Shown one piece after another: positions 15,661 to 23,338 of a DNA stretch of 35,456 bases. The notes under the pieces were generated by a model. The model worked only from the letters and a program-made list of their open reading frames with translations. It was not told where the DNA came from and searched no databases. Source of the stretch: Lactobacillus equicursoris DSM 19284 = JCM 14600 = CIP 110162 (GTDB lineage Bacteria > Bacillota > Bacilli > Lactobacillales > Lactobacillaceae); NCBI RefSeq assembly GCF_001434815.1, contig NZ_AZDU01000022.1, positions 1 through 35,456 of the forward strand, given 5' to 3'. How positions within the stretch are numbered: the stretch's first letter is position 1; each line of letters begins with the position of its first letter. Position numbers and translations under genes: made by a program.

Positions 15661-16428
15661 ATGACTGCAAGAGAAAAAAATCAGCTGTCTGTCAATCCGA
15701 AGCAGTCCAAGCTGCGCAAGCTTGCTCAAGCCGAAGACAACTACGAGTACTTGAAAACTTTGCCAACGGCGGAATTAATAAAGCAACTGACTAAAAAGAA
15801 CCAAGAATATGTAACTAATCTTAGACGGATTCTTATTAACGAAGGGAAAGGCGAGATTGATAATGAACAAGCTGAGCTAATAATTGAACCACTTCTAGCG
15901 AAAATTATCGCTGCACAGAGTAAAGGTGAAACCGCCAAGCAACTATTTGGTCTGCCACCAACTCAACTAGCGCCTATGCTGCTGTCTCCAGATGAAGATG
16001 CCAATCCTACTGGGAAGTGGCAATATTTCACGATCACTTCTTTGGCTTTTTTAGCCATGTTCTCCCTCTTGGCTGGGATCTATGAACTTACGGAAAACGG
16101 CAATCTAAGCCAAGCAAAGCAGATCGGCTGGCTGACTATCGCGGTTCTGGCACCTTTGATGGGCTATCTTGCTACTCGCTACCAGGAACTAACCAAGGCC
16201 AAGATTAAGCAAAGTCACTTGTTTCTTTGGTCAGTCATGAATCTGGTAATGGCTGGCGTAATAATCTGGCTTCTTCAGTCGCCAGCTATGCAGATAGTCA
16301 ACATCTACCTTCCAGCTTCAGTCTACTTGGTCATCGCTATTGTGGCTGTTGCCCTCTTAATTCTTCTAATGCGACGTTTCAAGATCGACCACATTTTCTT
16401 TGCTGACCGGAAAGTTAAGAACAGTTAA
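15661..16428 (+). CDS. DUF1129-family membrane protein
   Basis: This 255-residue protein has a soluble N-terminal half and a membrane-embedded C-terminal half, typical of the DUF1129 family of lactobacilli. Residues 1-110 are charged and helical, with TAELIKQLTKKNQEYVTNLR. Four hydrophobic segments follow at about 122-142, 152-168, 185-203 and 213-236, before a basic tail. The function of the family is not known. It has its own promoter and terminator and sits between two sugar operons without obvious involvement in either. Confidence 0.82.
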   Translation: MTAREKNQLSVNPKQSKLRKLAQAEDNYEYLKTLPTAELIKQLTKKNQEYVTNLRRILINEGKGEIDNEQAELIIEPLLAKIIAAQSKGETAKQLFGLPPTQLAPMLLSPDEDANPTGKWQYFTITSLAFLAMFSLLAGIYELTENGNLSQAKQIGWLTIAVLAPLMGYLATRYQELTKAKIKQSHLFLWSVMNLVMAGVIIWLLQSPAMQIVNIYLPASVYLVIAIVAVALLILLMRRFKIDHIFFADRKVKNS

Positions 16429-16435
16429 AAATTCC

Positions 16436-16475
16436 AAAAAAGACGCTGAGCAAAACAAAATGCTCAGCGTCTTTT
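16436..16475 (+). terminator. Terminator after the DUF1129 gene
   Basis: AGACGCTGAGCA (16441-16452) pairs perfectly with TGCTCAGCGTCT (16461-16472) over an 8-base loop, with A and T runs on the two sides. It could act in both directions. Confidence 0.92.
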
Positions 16476-16496
16476 AAGTTGAAAATAAATGATTAC

Positions 16497-16532
16497 AGAA
16501 AAACAGGCCAACATGATAGAGAGTTGGCCTGT
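16497..16532 (-). terminator. Terminator of the lactose PTS operon
   Basis: ACAGGCCAAC (16503-16512) pairs with GTTGGCCTGT (16523-16532). On the minus strand the stem is followed by TTTTCTG. It is about 180 bases after the lacG stop codon; the stretch between shows no other feature. Confidence 0.8.
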
Positions 16533-16713
16533 CTGGGTTGAATTAAAATAAACTTGTAATATAAAGTTGAGAGTAATGTTAAAAGTTAAATTTAGTTGGA
16601 CCAAAGCAATTGATGTCCGCAATCAGTTTGCTTAGGTTAAACCGTTTTTGTTTTTGAGATACGGAAATTGTGAGAGATATTCATTTTCTTCGGAGTGAAT
16701 TGCGGGATGAATC

Positions 16714-18162
16714 TTAGTAGTTCCAGCCTATCACCTTCTCATCAGTTGAAATCTGCTTGCTGTCTGCCAAGCCACGGTACCAATAGGCACTCTGCTTTGG
16801 ATAACGGGCCTGGGTCTCAAAGTCAACATAGAACAAGCCGTAGCGCTTTGAGTAGCCGTTAGTCCATGAGAATTGGTCTTGCAGTGACCACACGAAATAC
16901 CCCTTAACCGGAATTCCATCTTGAATAGCCTTAGCCACTTCCAAGATATGAGCCTTAAGGTACTGAATCCGTGGTGCGTCATCAATTGCCTTGTCTGGTC
17001 CCAAGAACTTGTCCTTGTAGCCCATCCCATTTTCAGTGATGTAGATTTCAGGAACATCCGGATAGTTATCGTGAACCCGCTTGAGCTGGTCATACATCCC
17101 CTTTGGATAGATGATCCAGTCCCAGTCGGTGGCTGGCAAGTCTGTAGGGTGAACTTCTTCCCCGACGCCCTTCATCTTATTGACGTCAGTCCCCTTTTCC
17201 CCGCCACCATTGTGATGGAAGACATTTTCACCGTGGTGTTCCTTCATGAACTTGCTGAAGTAGTAGTTGACCCCGACAAAGTCCAAAGACTTAGCAGCCT
17301 TAGTCAAAACTTCTTCGTCTTCTGGCTTAATTTCAATCATTTGCTGGTCATTAGCTTCAATGATTTCCTGCACCAAAGCCAAGGTTTCATCTGAATAGTG
17401 GCCAGCTAAAGTCCCGTCCAGGTAGAAGCGATTTTCCAGGGCGTCCTTTAAGGCAGCAGCGTGCTTATCGCCTTCGCTTGGACTAGCTGGGTAAACCGTC
17501 TGTAAGGCGTGAACTACGCCAATTTTACCGTCATAGCCGCCTGCTTTAAAGGCATTGACGATTCTTGCATGAACCAGGTTTTGATTGTATTCAGCTTGGA
17601 AGCACTTAGCAAATTCGTTGGTATAAGCTGGCGGGAAAGTCCCAGATACATATTGCTGACCCGCCATTGACGTTGGCTCATTGATGGTGATCCAGTATTT
17701 TACCTCGTCGCCAAATTCCTTGAAGCAGAACTTAGCATAGTCGACAAAGGCATCCAGCATTTCCTCTGACAGCCAGCCACCCTTGTCTTGCAAGGCTTGC
17801 GGCGTATCAAAATGGTGCAGGGTCACAAACGGCTCTACGCCGTCTTCGTGGCACTTTTTAAACAGTTTGTGGTAGTAAGCAACCCCGCGCGGTTCCAGCT
17901 TGCCCGTCCCTTCTGGAAAGATTCTGGCCCAGTCAATGGACACGCGAATTGCGTTAATATGGAACTTCTTGCACAGATCCAGGTCAGTTGGGTATCTGTG
18001 ATAAAAATCGGCAGCTGGGTCGGGGTTGATTGTTCCTTGCTCATGCAAGTACTTGTCCCAGATTACTTCCCCCTTGCCATCTTCTTTAGTGGCGCCTTCT
18101 ACTTGGTAGGCTGCCGTAGCCCCACCAAAGTAAAAGTCTTCAGGTAAGTGATATACAGTCAT
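16714..18162 (-). CDS. lacG: 6-phospho-beta-galactosidase LacG
   Basis: This GH1 enzyme hydrolyses lactose-6-phosphate, imported by LacEF, to glucose and galactose-6-phosphate in the cytoplasm. The 482 residues include the acid/base glutamate in TINEP (Glu162) and the nucleophile in ITENG (Glu377). The phosphate-binding trio of lactococcal LacG appears as Ser432, Lys439 and Tyr441 in FSWTNGYSKRYG. The Trp after the serine is the residue associated with galactose rather than glucose preference. It is the last gene of lacT-lacF-lacE-lacG, and its product feeds LacAB. Confidence 0.96.
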   Translation of the reverse strand: MTVYHLPEDFYFGGATAAYQVEGATKEDGKGEVIWDKYLHEQGTINPDPAADFYHRYPTDLDLCKKFHINAIRVSIDWARIFPEGTGKLEPRGVAYYHKLFKKCHEDGVEPFVTLHHFDTPQALQDKGGWLSEEMLDAFVDYAKFCFKEFGDEVKYWITINEPTSMAGQQYVSGTFPPAYTNEFAKCFQAEYNQNLVHARIVNAFKAGGYDGKIGVVHALQTVYPASPSEGDKHAAALKDALENRFYLDGTLAGHYSDETLALVQEIIEANDQQMIEIKPEDEEVLTKAAKSLDFVGVNYYFSKFMKEHHGENVFHHNGGGEKGTDVNKMKGVGEEVHPTDLPATDWDWIIYPKGMYDQLKRVHDNYPDVPEIYITENGMGYKDKFLGPDKAIDDAPRIQYLKAHILEVAKAIQDGIPVKGYFVWSLQDQFSWTNGYSKRYGLFYVDFETQARYPKQSAYWYRGLADSKQISTDEKVIGWNY

Positions 18163-18211
18163 TTTTTCTTTCTCTATTTTTTCTCTTTTGTTTAGTTACT
18201 TGTTACTTTTT

Positions 18212-19951
18212 TTACTTTTTCAAAGAGTTGACCACAAAGTTGAAGGCCTTGTCCTTGTTTTGCGTTAATTCAATGTATTGACGGCCAGTCGTCGTTACTA
18301 ACTTAGCGCCAACCTTGTCAGCAACTTCTTGCAAGTTGTCTTTCATAGAGTCCATTTGCGGTGCTAGGATGATCAAGTCCATGTCGTCAATCACATCCAT
18401 GTGTTGGCCATAAGCCCGGGCTACTGAGTGCAGCGGCAAGTTTCTTTCACCAGCCAGCTTGTTCAAAGCCTTGGACAAAATCCCTGAGGTACCACCACCG
18501 GCACAGATGACCATGACGTTGGTGTCTTTGTTTAATACTTTAGATGCATCAGCACTTGCGGCTGAGTCGTCCTTCTTAGTTTCAGTGTTCTTAGCAGCAG
18601 TTACAACAGCTGAGCTTGCAGCGGCTGGAGCAGCAACAGTAGTTGCGGCAGCCTTCTTTTCAGCTTCTTCTTCAGCCAAAGCAGCTTGTTCTTTAGCGTA
18701 AACGTCGTTGTCGTATACGCGGAAGAATGGAAGCCAAATCAAAACGTCTAAGATCAAGGCCAAGATGACAAAGACAAATGATAATGGGGCAAAACCAGTA
18801 CCAACTACGATACCAATAGGTGCTGGAACCGTCCATGGCAAGGTTGCGATGAATGAGTTCATCTTCAAAACGTCAACGAAGAACTTAAAGAGCATGACGT
18901 TGACCATTGGCGTTACAACGAATGGAATGAAGAAGACTGGGTTCATGATGATTGGGGCACCGAACAGGATTGGTTCGTTAACTGAGAACGTTACTGGGAT
19001 AACGGATGCCTTACCAACAGCCTTGTTTTGAGCTGACTTAGACAAAAGCAAGAAAATGTAAGCCAATACTAAAGTTGAACCAGTACCACCCATGTTCATG
19101 ATGTAGTCTTGGGTGTTAACAGCCAAAACGTGTGAAGCATGTTGACCAGCGTGCATCAAGGCCGTGTTCAAACCAACGTTGGTAGTTTCAATTGTGGAAA
19201 CGGCTGGAGCCACGATGGATGGACCCTGAACCCCTACGAACCAGAAGAAGGCCATCGCACCGGCGATCAAGGCTAAGCCAAGGTAAGAGTCACTAGCGTG
19301 GAAGATTGGTGATAGCAAGTTGATGATGCATTGTGACAAGTTTGCGTGGAAAGCCCCTTGCAAGATCAAGTTCAAAACCCAGAAGACAACTACTGAGAAC
19401 AGCATTGGGAAAATGTCAGTAAAGGTTTGAGCAATGTTTTGTGGAACTTGGTCTGGCATGGTGATTCGAACATTGCGAACAATGCAGAACTTGTAGATGT
19501 TTGGTACGATGCAGCCTACCAGGTAAGCAGCAACCAAACCTTGAGTCCCCATGTAAGTCAGGTCAATGCCAGTCTTAGGGTTGGTGACAATCGCCACAAT
19601 GATAAAGCAGATTTCGGCTGACATGATAACAGAAATCGTGTTAATCTGGTTGGTCTTTGGCAGCTTAACGTTCAAGCTGTCAGTCAAGTTCTTGGCACAG
19701 GTGGCAGCCACAAACAGTGACAGCATCCCCATTGAGAAGTTGTACGGAACCGTCAAGGCGTTGGCTACGGCAGTTGGCCAGTAGAAGCCCCAGGCGTTAG
19801 GTACATAAGCAATCAAACTAAAAATACTTGAGAACAAAATGATTGGCATGGCTGCGATAAAGCCGTCACGGATCGCAGAAACGTACTTGTTAGCCGCGAA
19901 CTTTGCGAATGCAGGCTTCATTTTGTTCATTTTCGCTTCAAAAGCGTGCAT
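18212..19951 (-). CDS. lacE: Lactose-specific PTS component IICB, LacE
   Basis: This 579-residue fused permease transports lactose and phosphorylates it. The IIC domain fills residues about 1-430 with many hydrophobic segments (FFWFVGVQGPSIVAPAVSTI and NEPILFGAPIIMNP are family hallmarks). An Ala/Glu/Lys-rich linker of some 50 residues follows, then the IIB domain from about 475 with phospho-Cys483 in VICAGGGTSG. Length and domain order match LacE. GGGAG precedes the ATG. It is 57 bases after lacF and 49 bases before lacG. Confidence 0.95.
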   Translation of the reverse strand: MHAFEAKMNKMKPAFAKFAANKYVSAIRDGFIAAMPIILFSSIFSLIAYVPNAWGFYWPTAVANALTVPYNFSMGMLSLFVAATCAKNLTDSLNVKLPKTNQINTISVIMSAEICFIIVAIVTNPKTGIDLTYMGTQGLVAAYLVGCIVPNIYKFCIVRNVRITMPDQVPQNIAQTFTDIFPMLFSVVVFWVLNLILQGAFHANLSQCIINLLSPIFHASDSYLGLALIAGAMAFFWFVGVQGPSIVAPAVSTIETTNVGLNTALMHAGQHASHVLAVNTQDYIMNMGGTGSTLVLAYIFLLLSKSAQNKAVGKASVIPVTFSVNEPILFGAPIIMNPVFFIPFVVTPMVNVMLFKFFVDVLKMNSFIATLPWTVPAPIGIVVGTGFAPLSFVFVILALILDVLIWLPFFRVYDNDVYAKEQAALAEEEAEKKAAATTVAAPAAASSAVVTAAKNTETKKDDSAASADASKVLNKDTNVMVICAGGGTSGILSKALNKLAGERNLPLHSVARAYGQHMDVIDDMDLIILAPQMDSMKDNLQEVADKVGAKLVTTTGRQYIELTQNKDKAFNFVVNSLKK

Positions 19952-20008
19952 ATGTTTCTCCCTCTAGTTAATAAACAATATATTCAGTTTTTCTCTTTTG
20001 CGATTCCC

Positions 20009-20368
20009 TTAATCGATTTCCTTGCCTTCCAGCTTGTTCAGCCGAGCATATTGATCGATAATGGTTTCCATCTCATCCTTTAACAACATAGTCGTCATCA
20101 AGGTATCTTGGCCGTGAACCATAATGAAAGTCACATCCATATCCATGCCGCTGGCTTCCTTGCTCAGCAGCTTGGTCTGTTCATTATGGGCAGCGTTGAT
20201 CGAGTCGTTAGCCTCCTTAACTAACTCTCTTGCCTTGCTGATATGTCCCTGACTCGCCTCCTTCGATGCTTTAATCAATGCCGTTCGGGCATCCCCGGCA
20301 TAAGCCACGATGGCAAAGCCGGTCATTGATATTTCTTCTTTAGTTACCTTTTCTTCGGTTTCTTCCAT
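20009..20368 (-). CDS. lacF: Lactose-specific PTS component IIA, LacF
   Basis: This 119-residue trimeric phosphocarrier is phosphorylated by HPr on a histidine and donates to the IIB domain of LacE. The active site is FIMVHGQD with His85, and a conserved Asp in the DMDVT segment fits the metal-binding site of the trimer. The N-terminus is about 10 residues longer than the shortest homologues. Its start overlaps the stop codon of lacT by one base, so translation is coupled. A closely related second copy lies upstream of lacT. Confidence 0.94.
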   Translation of the reverse strand: MEETEEKVTKEEISMTGFAIVAYAGDARTALIKASKEASQGHISKARELVKEANDSINAAHNEQTKLLSKEASGMDMDVTFIMVHGQDTLMTTMLLKDEMETIIDQYARLNKLEGKEID

Positions 20369-21222
20369 TATTCCTTTGCTCCTTCGATTAATCTTTCAAC
20401 ATGAATAATTAGGTACAAGCCTTCCATCTTAGAAAGCTGAATTTGATATTTGTCATTCAACAGCTGACCGATCTTATTTACAGTAGCGGTTGCTTTTGGA
20501 AAATCCTTACTAATGCTTTCGATGCTCTGCATAGAGATATCAGCATGATCTTCAAAGTGCTCGTGTTGCAAGCGCAAGACAAAATACTTGATATGGGTTA
20601 TTAGGCGGTTGAAATCATCCTCATTTTCATCCGTCTTATTGATCCCCTCTGCCTTCAGCACCTGAATGATCGTATCCATAATCTCTTCATCAAGGTGGTT
20701 AACCGTCTTCGTTTGGTTAACCTGATCGCCATGAGCATTGATGAAATGCAGGGCTATGCTGCTGCGTTCACTGACCGGGAATTCGATGCCAAGCTGCTTT
20801 TTAAGGCCTGCCAAAAAGTCATCAGCAATCTCGTAAGCAACTGGGAACTTCTCCCCTAAATCTGGTAAAACGTAGTTCTTTTGATAGCGTCCCTTTTTTA
20901 TCCGCTGGTAGGCAGAATATAGGTGCATGGTCAAAGTTACATATAGGTAGCTTTCAACCTTAAAGCCATACTTTTCCTGACTCTCTTCAATCAGGGAGTA
21001 GCTGGTTTTAACGAAGTTATTTGGCACGTCCTTGAGCAAGCCGGAGAGATCTTCAACTGTATGCTCATCATGCATCTTGAAGGTCTTCTCAATCTTCTTG
21101 CGATCGATTTGATCGCCTTTCCTCTTACCAAAGGCAATGCCTCTTCCCATGACAATTGCCGGTACGCCTCTTCTATCTTGGATAACTGCTACGTTGTTAT
21201 TCAAAACTTGCGCTATTTTCAA
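20368..21222 (-). CDS. lacT: Transcriptional antiterminator LacT (BglG/SacY family)
   Basis: LacT binds the RAT sequence in nascent mRNA and prevents terminator formation when lactose is present; its PRD domains are phosphorylated by the PTS. The first ~55 residues are the RNA-binding CAT domain (KIAQVLNNNVAVIQDRRG), followed by two PRD domains with conserved His (TMHLYSAYQR, ALHFINAHG, LITHIKYFVLR, LIIHVERL). I start at TTG 21222, nine bases after AGGAGG. The ATG at 21276 would lie inside the leader terminator and add 18 residues before the CAT domain. The 284-residue product fits the family. The gene is preceded by its own RAT, so it is autoregulated. Confidence 0.92.
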   Translation of the reverse strand: MKIAQVLNNNVAVIQDRRGVPAIVMGRGIAFGKRKGDQIDRKKIEKTFKMHDEHTVEDLSGLLKDVPNNFVKTSYSLIEESQEKYGFKVESYLYVTLTMHLYSAYQRIKKGRYQKNYVLPDLGEKFPVAYEIADDFLAGLKKQLGIEFPVSERSSIALHFINAHGDQVNQTKTVNHLDEEIMDTIIQVLKAEGINKTDENEDDFNRLITHIKYFVLRLQHEHFEDHADISMQSIESISKDFPKATATVNKIGQLLNDKYQIQLSKMEGLYLIIHVERLIEGAKE

Positions 21223-21265
21223 AGGACTCTCCCTCCTCGTATCCAACTCAAATGCCATTTTTGGC

Positions 21266-21323
21266 AAAAAAAACAACCGCCCCTCCCAGCCTATAGTTTT
21301 CCCATGGCCTTCAGAGTGCGGTT
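21266..21323 (-). terminator. Leader terminator before lacT
   Basis: On the minus strand AACCGC (21323-21318) pairs with GCGGTT (21280-21275), followed by a T-run opposite the A-run at 21266-21273. The 5' arm overlaps the end of the RAT, the standard arrangement in which antiterminator and terminator exclude each other. Confidence 0.85.
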
Positions 21324-21348
21324 TTGCCTAATTCAATAGTAACAATTC
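21320..21348 (-). promoter_or_regulatory. RAT antiterminator site in the lacT leader
   Basis: On the minus strand the 29-base site begins GAATTGTTACT and ends TTAGGCAAAACC, matching the ribonucleic antiterminator pattern recognised by LacT/LicT proteins. It overlaps the following terminator stem. Confidence 0.88.
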
Positions 21349-21378
21349 GCAATTTAAGTCATTAAGTCTGCAAGGATT

Positions 21379-21415
21379 ATCCTAGCACTTTGTTAATAAT
21401 TTGTAAACACTTACA
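21379..21415 (-). promoter_or_regulatory. lacT promoter with cre overlapping the -35
   Basis: On the minus strand -35 TTTACA (21407-21402) and -10 TAGGAT (21384-21379) are 17 bases apart. The -35 is embedded in the perfect dyad TGTAAACACTTACA (plus strand 21402-21415), one mismatch from the cre consensus. CcpA bound there would shut the promoter. Confidence 0.8.
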
Positions 21416-21553
21416 CAAGAAAAATGTTAATTTTTTATTGAGCCAGTCATTTGATAATTTTTAAAAACATTCGGTTGTTTTTATCAAAATTGCAATGAAT
21501 ACTTGACTATTGTCCCATTTTTCTTTTAACAGCATTCAAGTTTAGCAATCACG

Positions 21554-21913
21554 TCAATCGACCGTTTTTCCTTCGAGCTTGTTAATTCTTTCATAAAGAT
21601 TAATGATAGTTTCCATTTGATCTTTCAATAGCATGGTCGTCATCAAAGTATCTTGACCGTGAACCATAATAAAGGTGACGTCCATATCCATGCCACTTGC
21701 TTCCTTGCTCAAAAGCTTGGTTTGCTCATTGTGGGCAGCATTGATTGAATCGTTGGCTTCCTTCACTAAGTCACGGGCTTTAGTAATATGACCTTCACTG
21801 GCTTCTTTCATCGCCTTGATCAGGGCGGTTCGGGCATCCCCAGAGTAGGCAACGATCGCAAAGCCAGTCATCGAAATATCGGTTTTCGTGATTTCCTTGT
21901 TTTCGTCTTCCAT
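21554..21913 (-). CDS. Second lactose-type PTS IIA, LacF paralogue
   Basis: This 119-residue protein is a paralogue of LacF: by direct comparison 99 of 119 residues are identical, and residues 49-98 are fully identical, including His85 in FIMVHGQD. Many of the DNA differences across that run are silent, so both copies look maintained by selection. It stands as a single gene with its own promoter, RAT and leader terminator upstream of lacT. No obvious terminator follows, so some transcripts may run into lacT. It could boost IIA supply to LacE or serve the cellobiose-type PTS downstream, whose own IIA is broken; the latter is inference. Confidence 0.9.
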   Translation of the reverse strand: MEDENKEITKTDISMTGFAIVAYSGDARTALIKAMKEASEGHITKARDLVKEANDSINAAHNEQTKLLSKEASGMDMDVTFIMVHGQDTLMTTMLLKDQMETIINLYERINKLEGKTVD

Positions 21914-21931
21914 TTTTTACCTCTTACAAAC

Positions 21932-21979
21932 AAAAACCACACCTCTCAAACTAAATAAATAGTTCAAGAGATGTGGTTT
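21932..21979 (-). terminator. Leader terminator before the lacF paralogue
   Basis: On the minus strand an AAACCACATCTCTTGAACT arm (21979-21961) pairs imperfectly with AGTTTGAGAGGTGTGGTTT (21952-21934) and is followed by more T. The first arm overlaps the RAT, as in a LacT-controlled leader. Confidence 0.87.
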
Positions 21980-22003
21980 TGCCTAATTGGATAGTAACAA
22001 TCC
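21975..22003 (-). promoter_or_regulatory. RAT antiterminator site in the lacF paralogue leader
   Basis: The minus strand reads GGATTGTTACTATCCAATTA followed by GGCAAAACC, a near-textbook RAT. It is almost the same as the RAT before lacT, differing mainly in the central loop and the closing base pairs. Confidence 0.9.
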
Positions 22004-22048
22004 ACTTTTTGATCTTGATTATTATTCTTCTGCTTTCCGAACAACTAT

Positions 22049-22085
22049 ATGGTAGCACTTTCTTTTTAGTCTGTAAACCCTTACA
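22049..22085 (-). promoter_or_regulatory. Promoter of the lacF paralogue with cre overlapping the -35
   Basis: On the minus strand -35 TTTACA (22077-22072) and -10 TACCAT (22054-22049) are 17 bases apart. The plus-strand sequence TGTAAACCCTTACA at 22072-22085 is a cre-like dyad at the same position as in the lacT promoter. AAAGTGCTA precedes or enters the -10 in both, so the two promoters are homologous. Confidence 0.75.
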
Positions 22086-22118
22086 GAGGTTTTTTGTCAA
22101 AAAAGCACAGAAACGCAC

Positions 22119-22151
22119 AAAAAAGGGAGCCGGATCTACCGATCCGGCTCC
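22119..22151 (-). terminator. Terminator of the rhamnosidase operon
   Basis: GGAGCCGGATC (22127-22136 region) pairs perfectly with GATCCGGCTCC over a TACC loop. On the minus strand it is followed by CTTTTTT. It lies about 40 bases after the SemiSWEET stop codon. Confidence 0.92.
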
Positions 22152-22192
22152 TAACATACCTAAATTGAGTTTTTCGGAGAGGAAACTTTAAG

Positions 22193-22456
22193 TTAAAAAC
22201 ACGTGATTGCCGTGGCTAGGCCCAAGACAATTCCTGGAGCGTTGGCCACGATGATTGGCCAGTCGCGCTTAGGCGCATTCCAGCCATAGGCCACCCACAA
22301 ACTAGCGTTGATGGCGGCGACTAGGGGTTGCACCGGATTCCCTTTTTGACCACTAAGGTTGCTGGCGATCTGGGCAAGGTAGGAAACATACATCAAGACA
22401 GAGATGGCTGAGGCTACCCGCCCTAGCAGCAAGAATCTTTTTTCTTTCTTAGTCAA
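22193..22456 (-). CDS. SemiSWEET-type sugar transporter
   Basis: This 87-residue membrane protein has three hydrophobic segments (about 11-28, 39-58 and 66-86). It carries SWEET/SemiSWEET (PQ-loop) features: SYLAQI near residue 30, GNPVQPLVAAINASLW around 41-57 and RDWPIIVANAPGIVLGL near the end. SemiSWEETs dimerise to form a passive sugar facilitator. I choose a TTG start at 22456, seven bases after AGGGG, because upstream in-frame ATGs lie deep inside the hydrolase gene; the start overlaps the end of that gene by 8 bases. It is the last gene of the rhamnosidase operon. Moving a released sugar such as rhamnose or glucose across the membrane is a reasonable inference. Confidence 0.82.
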   Translation of the reverse strand: MTKKEKRFLLLGRVASAISVLMYVSYLAQIASNLSGQKGNPVQPLVAAINASLWVAYGWNAPKRDWPIIVANAPGIVLGLATAITCF

Positions 22457-23336
22457 ATTTAACCCCTGCCTTGAAAAATTCACCGATCTGTTTAATCGCC
22501 AAATCCGTTTCTGGCATATCGAACAAGATAAAGACATGGAAGAGGTCTTGCCAAACGTGCCACTGTACATCCACGCCAGCCTTTTCGCATAAGTTGTTCA
22601 AAATGGCACTGCTGTCATACTTGACTTCCTCGCTGCCGCAATTGATGAACAGCGGCGGGAAGCCCGTGAAGTCGCCATAGATTGGTGAAATCAGCGGATC
22701 AATCTTGGCCGGCTCGTCAAAATATGGTACCGGAGCCGTGGCACCGACCAGCATCGGATCGCGTTCGGTTCTCAGGTATTCAGAAGCTGAGGTGTTCAGC
22801 TGGTTGATCACTGGTGAAAAAACGGATACTCGTTCTGGCAGCTTTTTCCCTTCATCCTTTAACTGTAAAGTCAGAGTCAAGGCCAGGGTGGCCCCGGCAC
22901 TTTCACCAAAGACCAGGACTTGGTCATAGAGCCCGCGGAGGTAGTCGTAAGCCCGCATTATGTCTTCTTGAGCGGCTGGATGACGGCCTTCTGGGTACTG
23001 GGTGTAGTCGACCGCGAAGACGTCAATCCCGCTGCCGATGGCCTGGCCCAATTTGATGGCTATCTTGCGGCGGGAGTAAACCGTCCCTGTCGCATAGGCA
23101 CCGCCGTGAAGGAACATCAAGACTGCCTTAGGTGAATCTGCTCTTAAGTAAAATTCCCCCTTCACGCCGCCTTCATCAACCGCCTTCAGCGTCACCTCTT
23201 CTGGCAAGTCGTACTTATTGCCTTCATCGGCGCCCTTTCTGGCCGCCAGGGCGATTTCTGGGGTCAGCGATGCCTGTCCCGACTTAATGTATTTTCTAGA
23301 AAATTCAATTGCTTGCTTTGCTTGTTCACTTAACAT
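22449..23336 (-). CDS. Alpha/beta hydrolase, HSL-type carboxylesterase
   Basis: This 295-residue cytoplasmic enzyme has the hormone-sensitive-lipase signatures: an oxyanion-hole HGGA (residues 77-80), a nucleophile Ser146 in GESAG and a C-terminal His267 in QDLFHVF, with an acid residue near 236-241. No signal peptide is seen. The family hydrolyses short acyl esters. Located between an MFS transporter and a SemiSWEET and behind an alpha-L-rhamnosidase, it may remove acyl groups from imported plant glycosides; the substrate is inference. Its start is 2 bases after the MFS stop codon, so translation is likely coupled. Confidence 0.88.
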   Translation of the reverse strand: MLSEQAKQAIEFSRKYIKSGQASLTPEIALAARKGADEGNKYDLPEEVTLKAVDEGGVKGEFYLRADSPKAVLMFLHGGAYATGTVYSRRKIAIKLGQAIGSGIDVFAVDYTQYPEGRHPAAQEDIMRAYDYLRGLYDQVLVFGESAGATLALTLTLQLKDEGKKLPERVSVFSPVINQLNTSASEYLRTERDPMLVGATAPVPYFDEPAKIDPLISPIYGDFTGFPPLFINCGSEEVKYDSSAILNNLCEKAGVDVQWHVWQDLFHVFILFDMPETDLAIKQIGEFFKAGVKFD

Positions 23337-23338
23337 TT

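Noticed and set aside
21223..21276. Upstream ATG for lacT
   Set aside because: It would place the start inside the leader terminator and add residues before the conserved RNA-binding domain; the TTG at 21222 has a proper AGGAGG.
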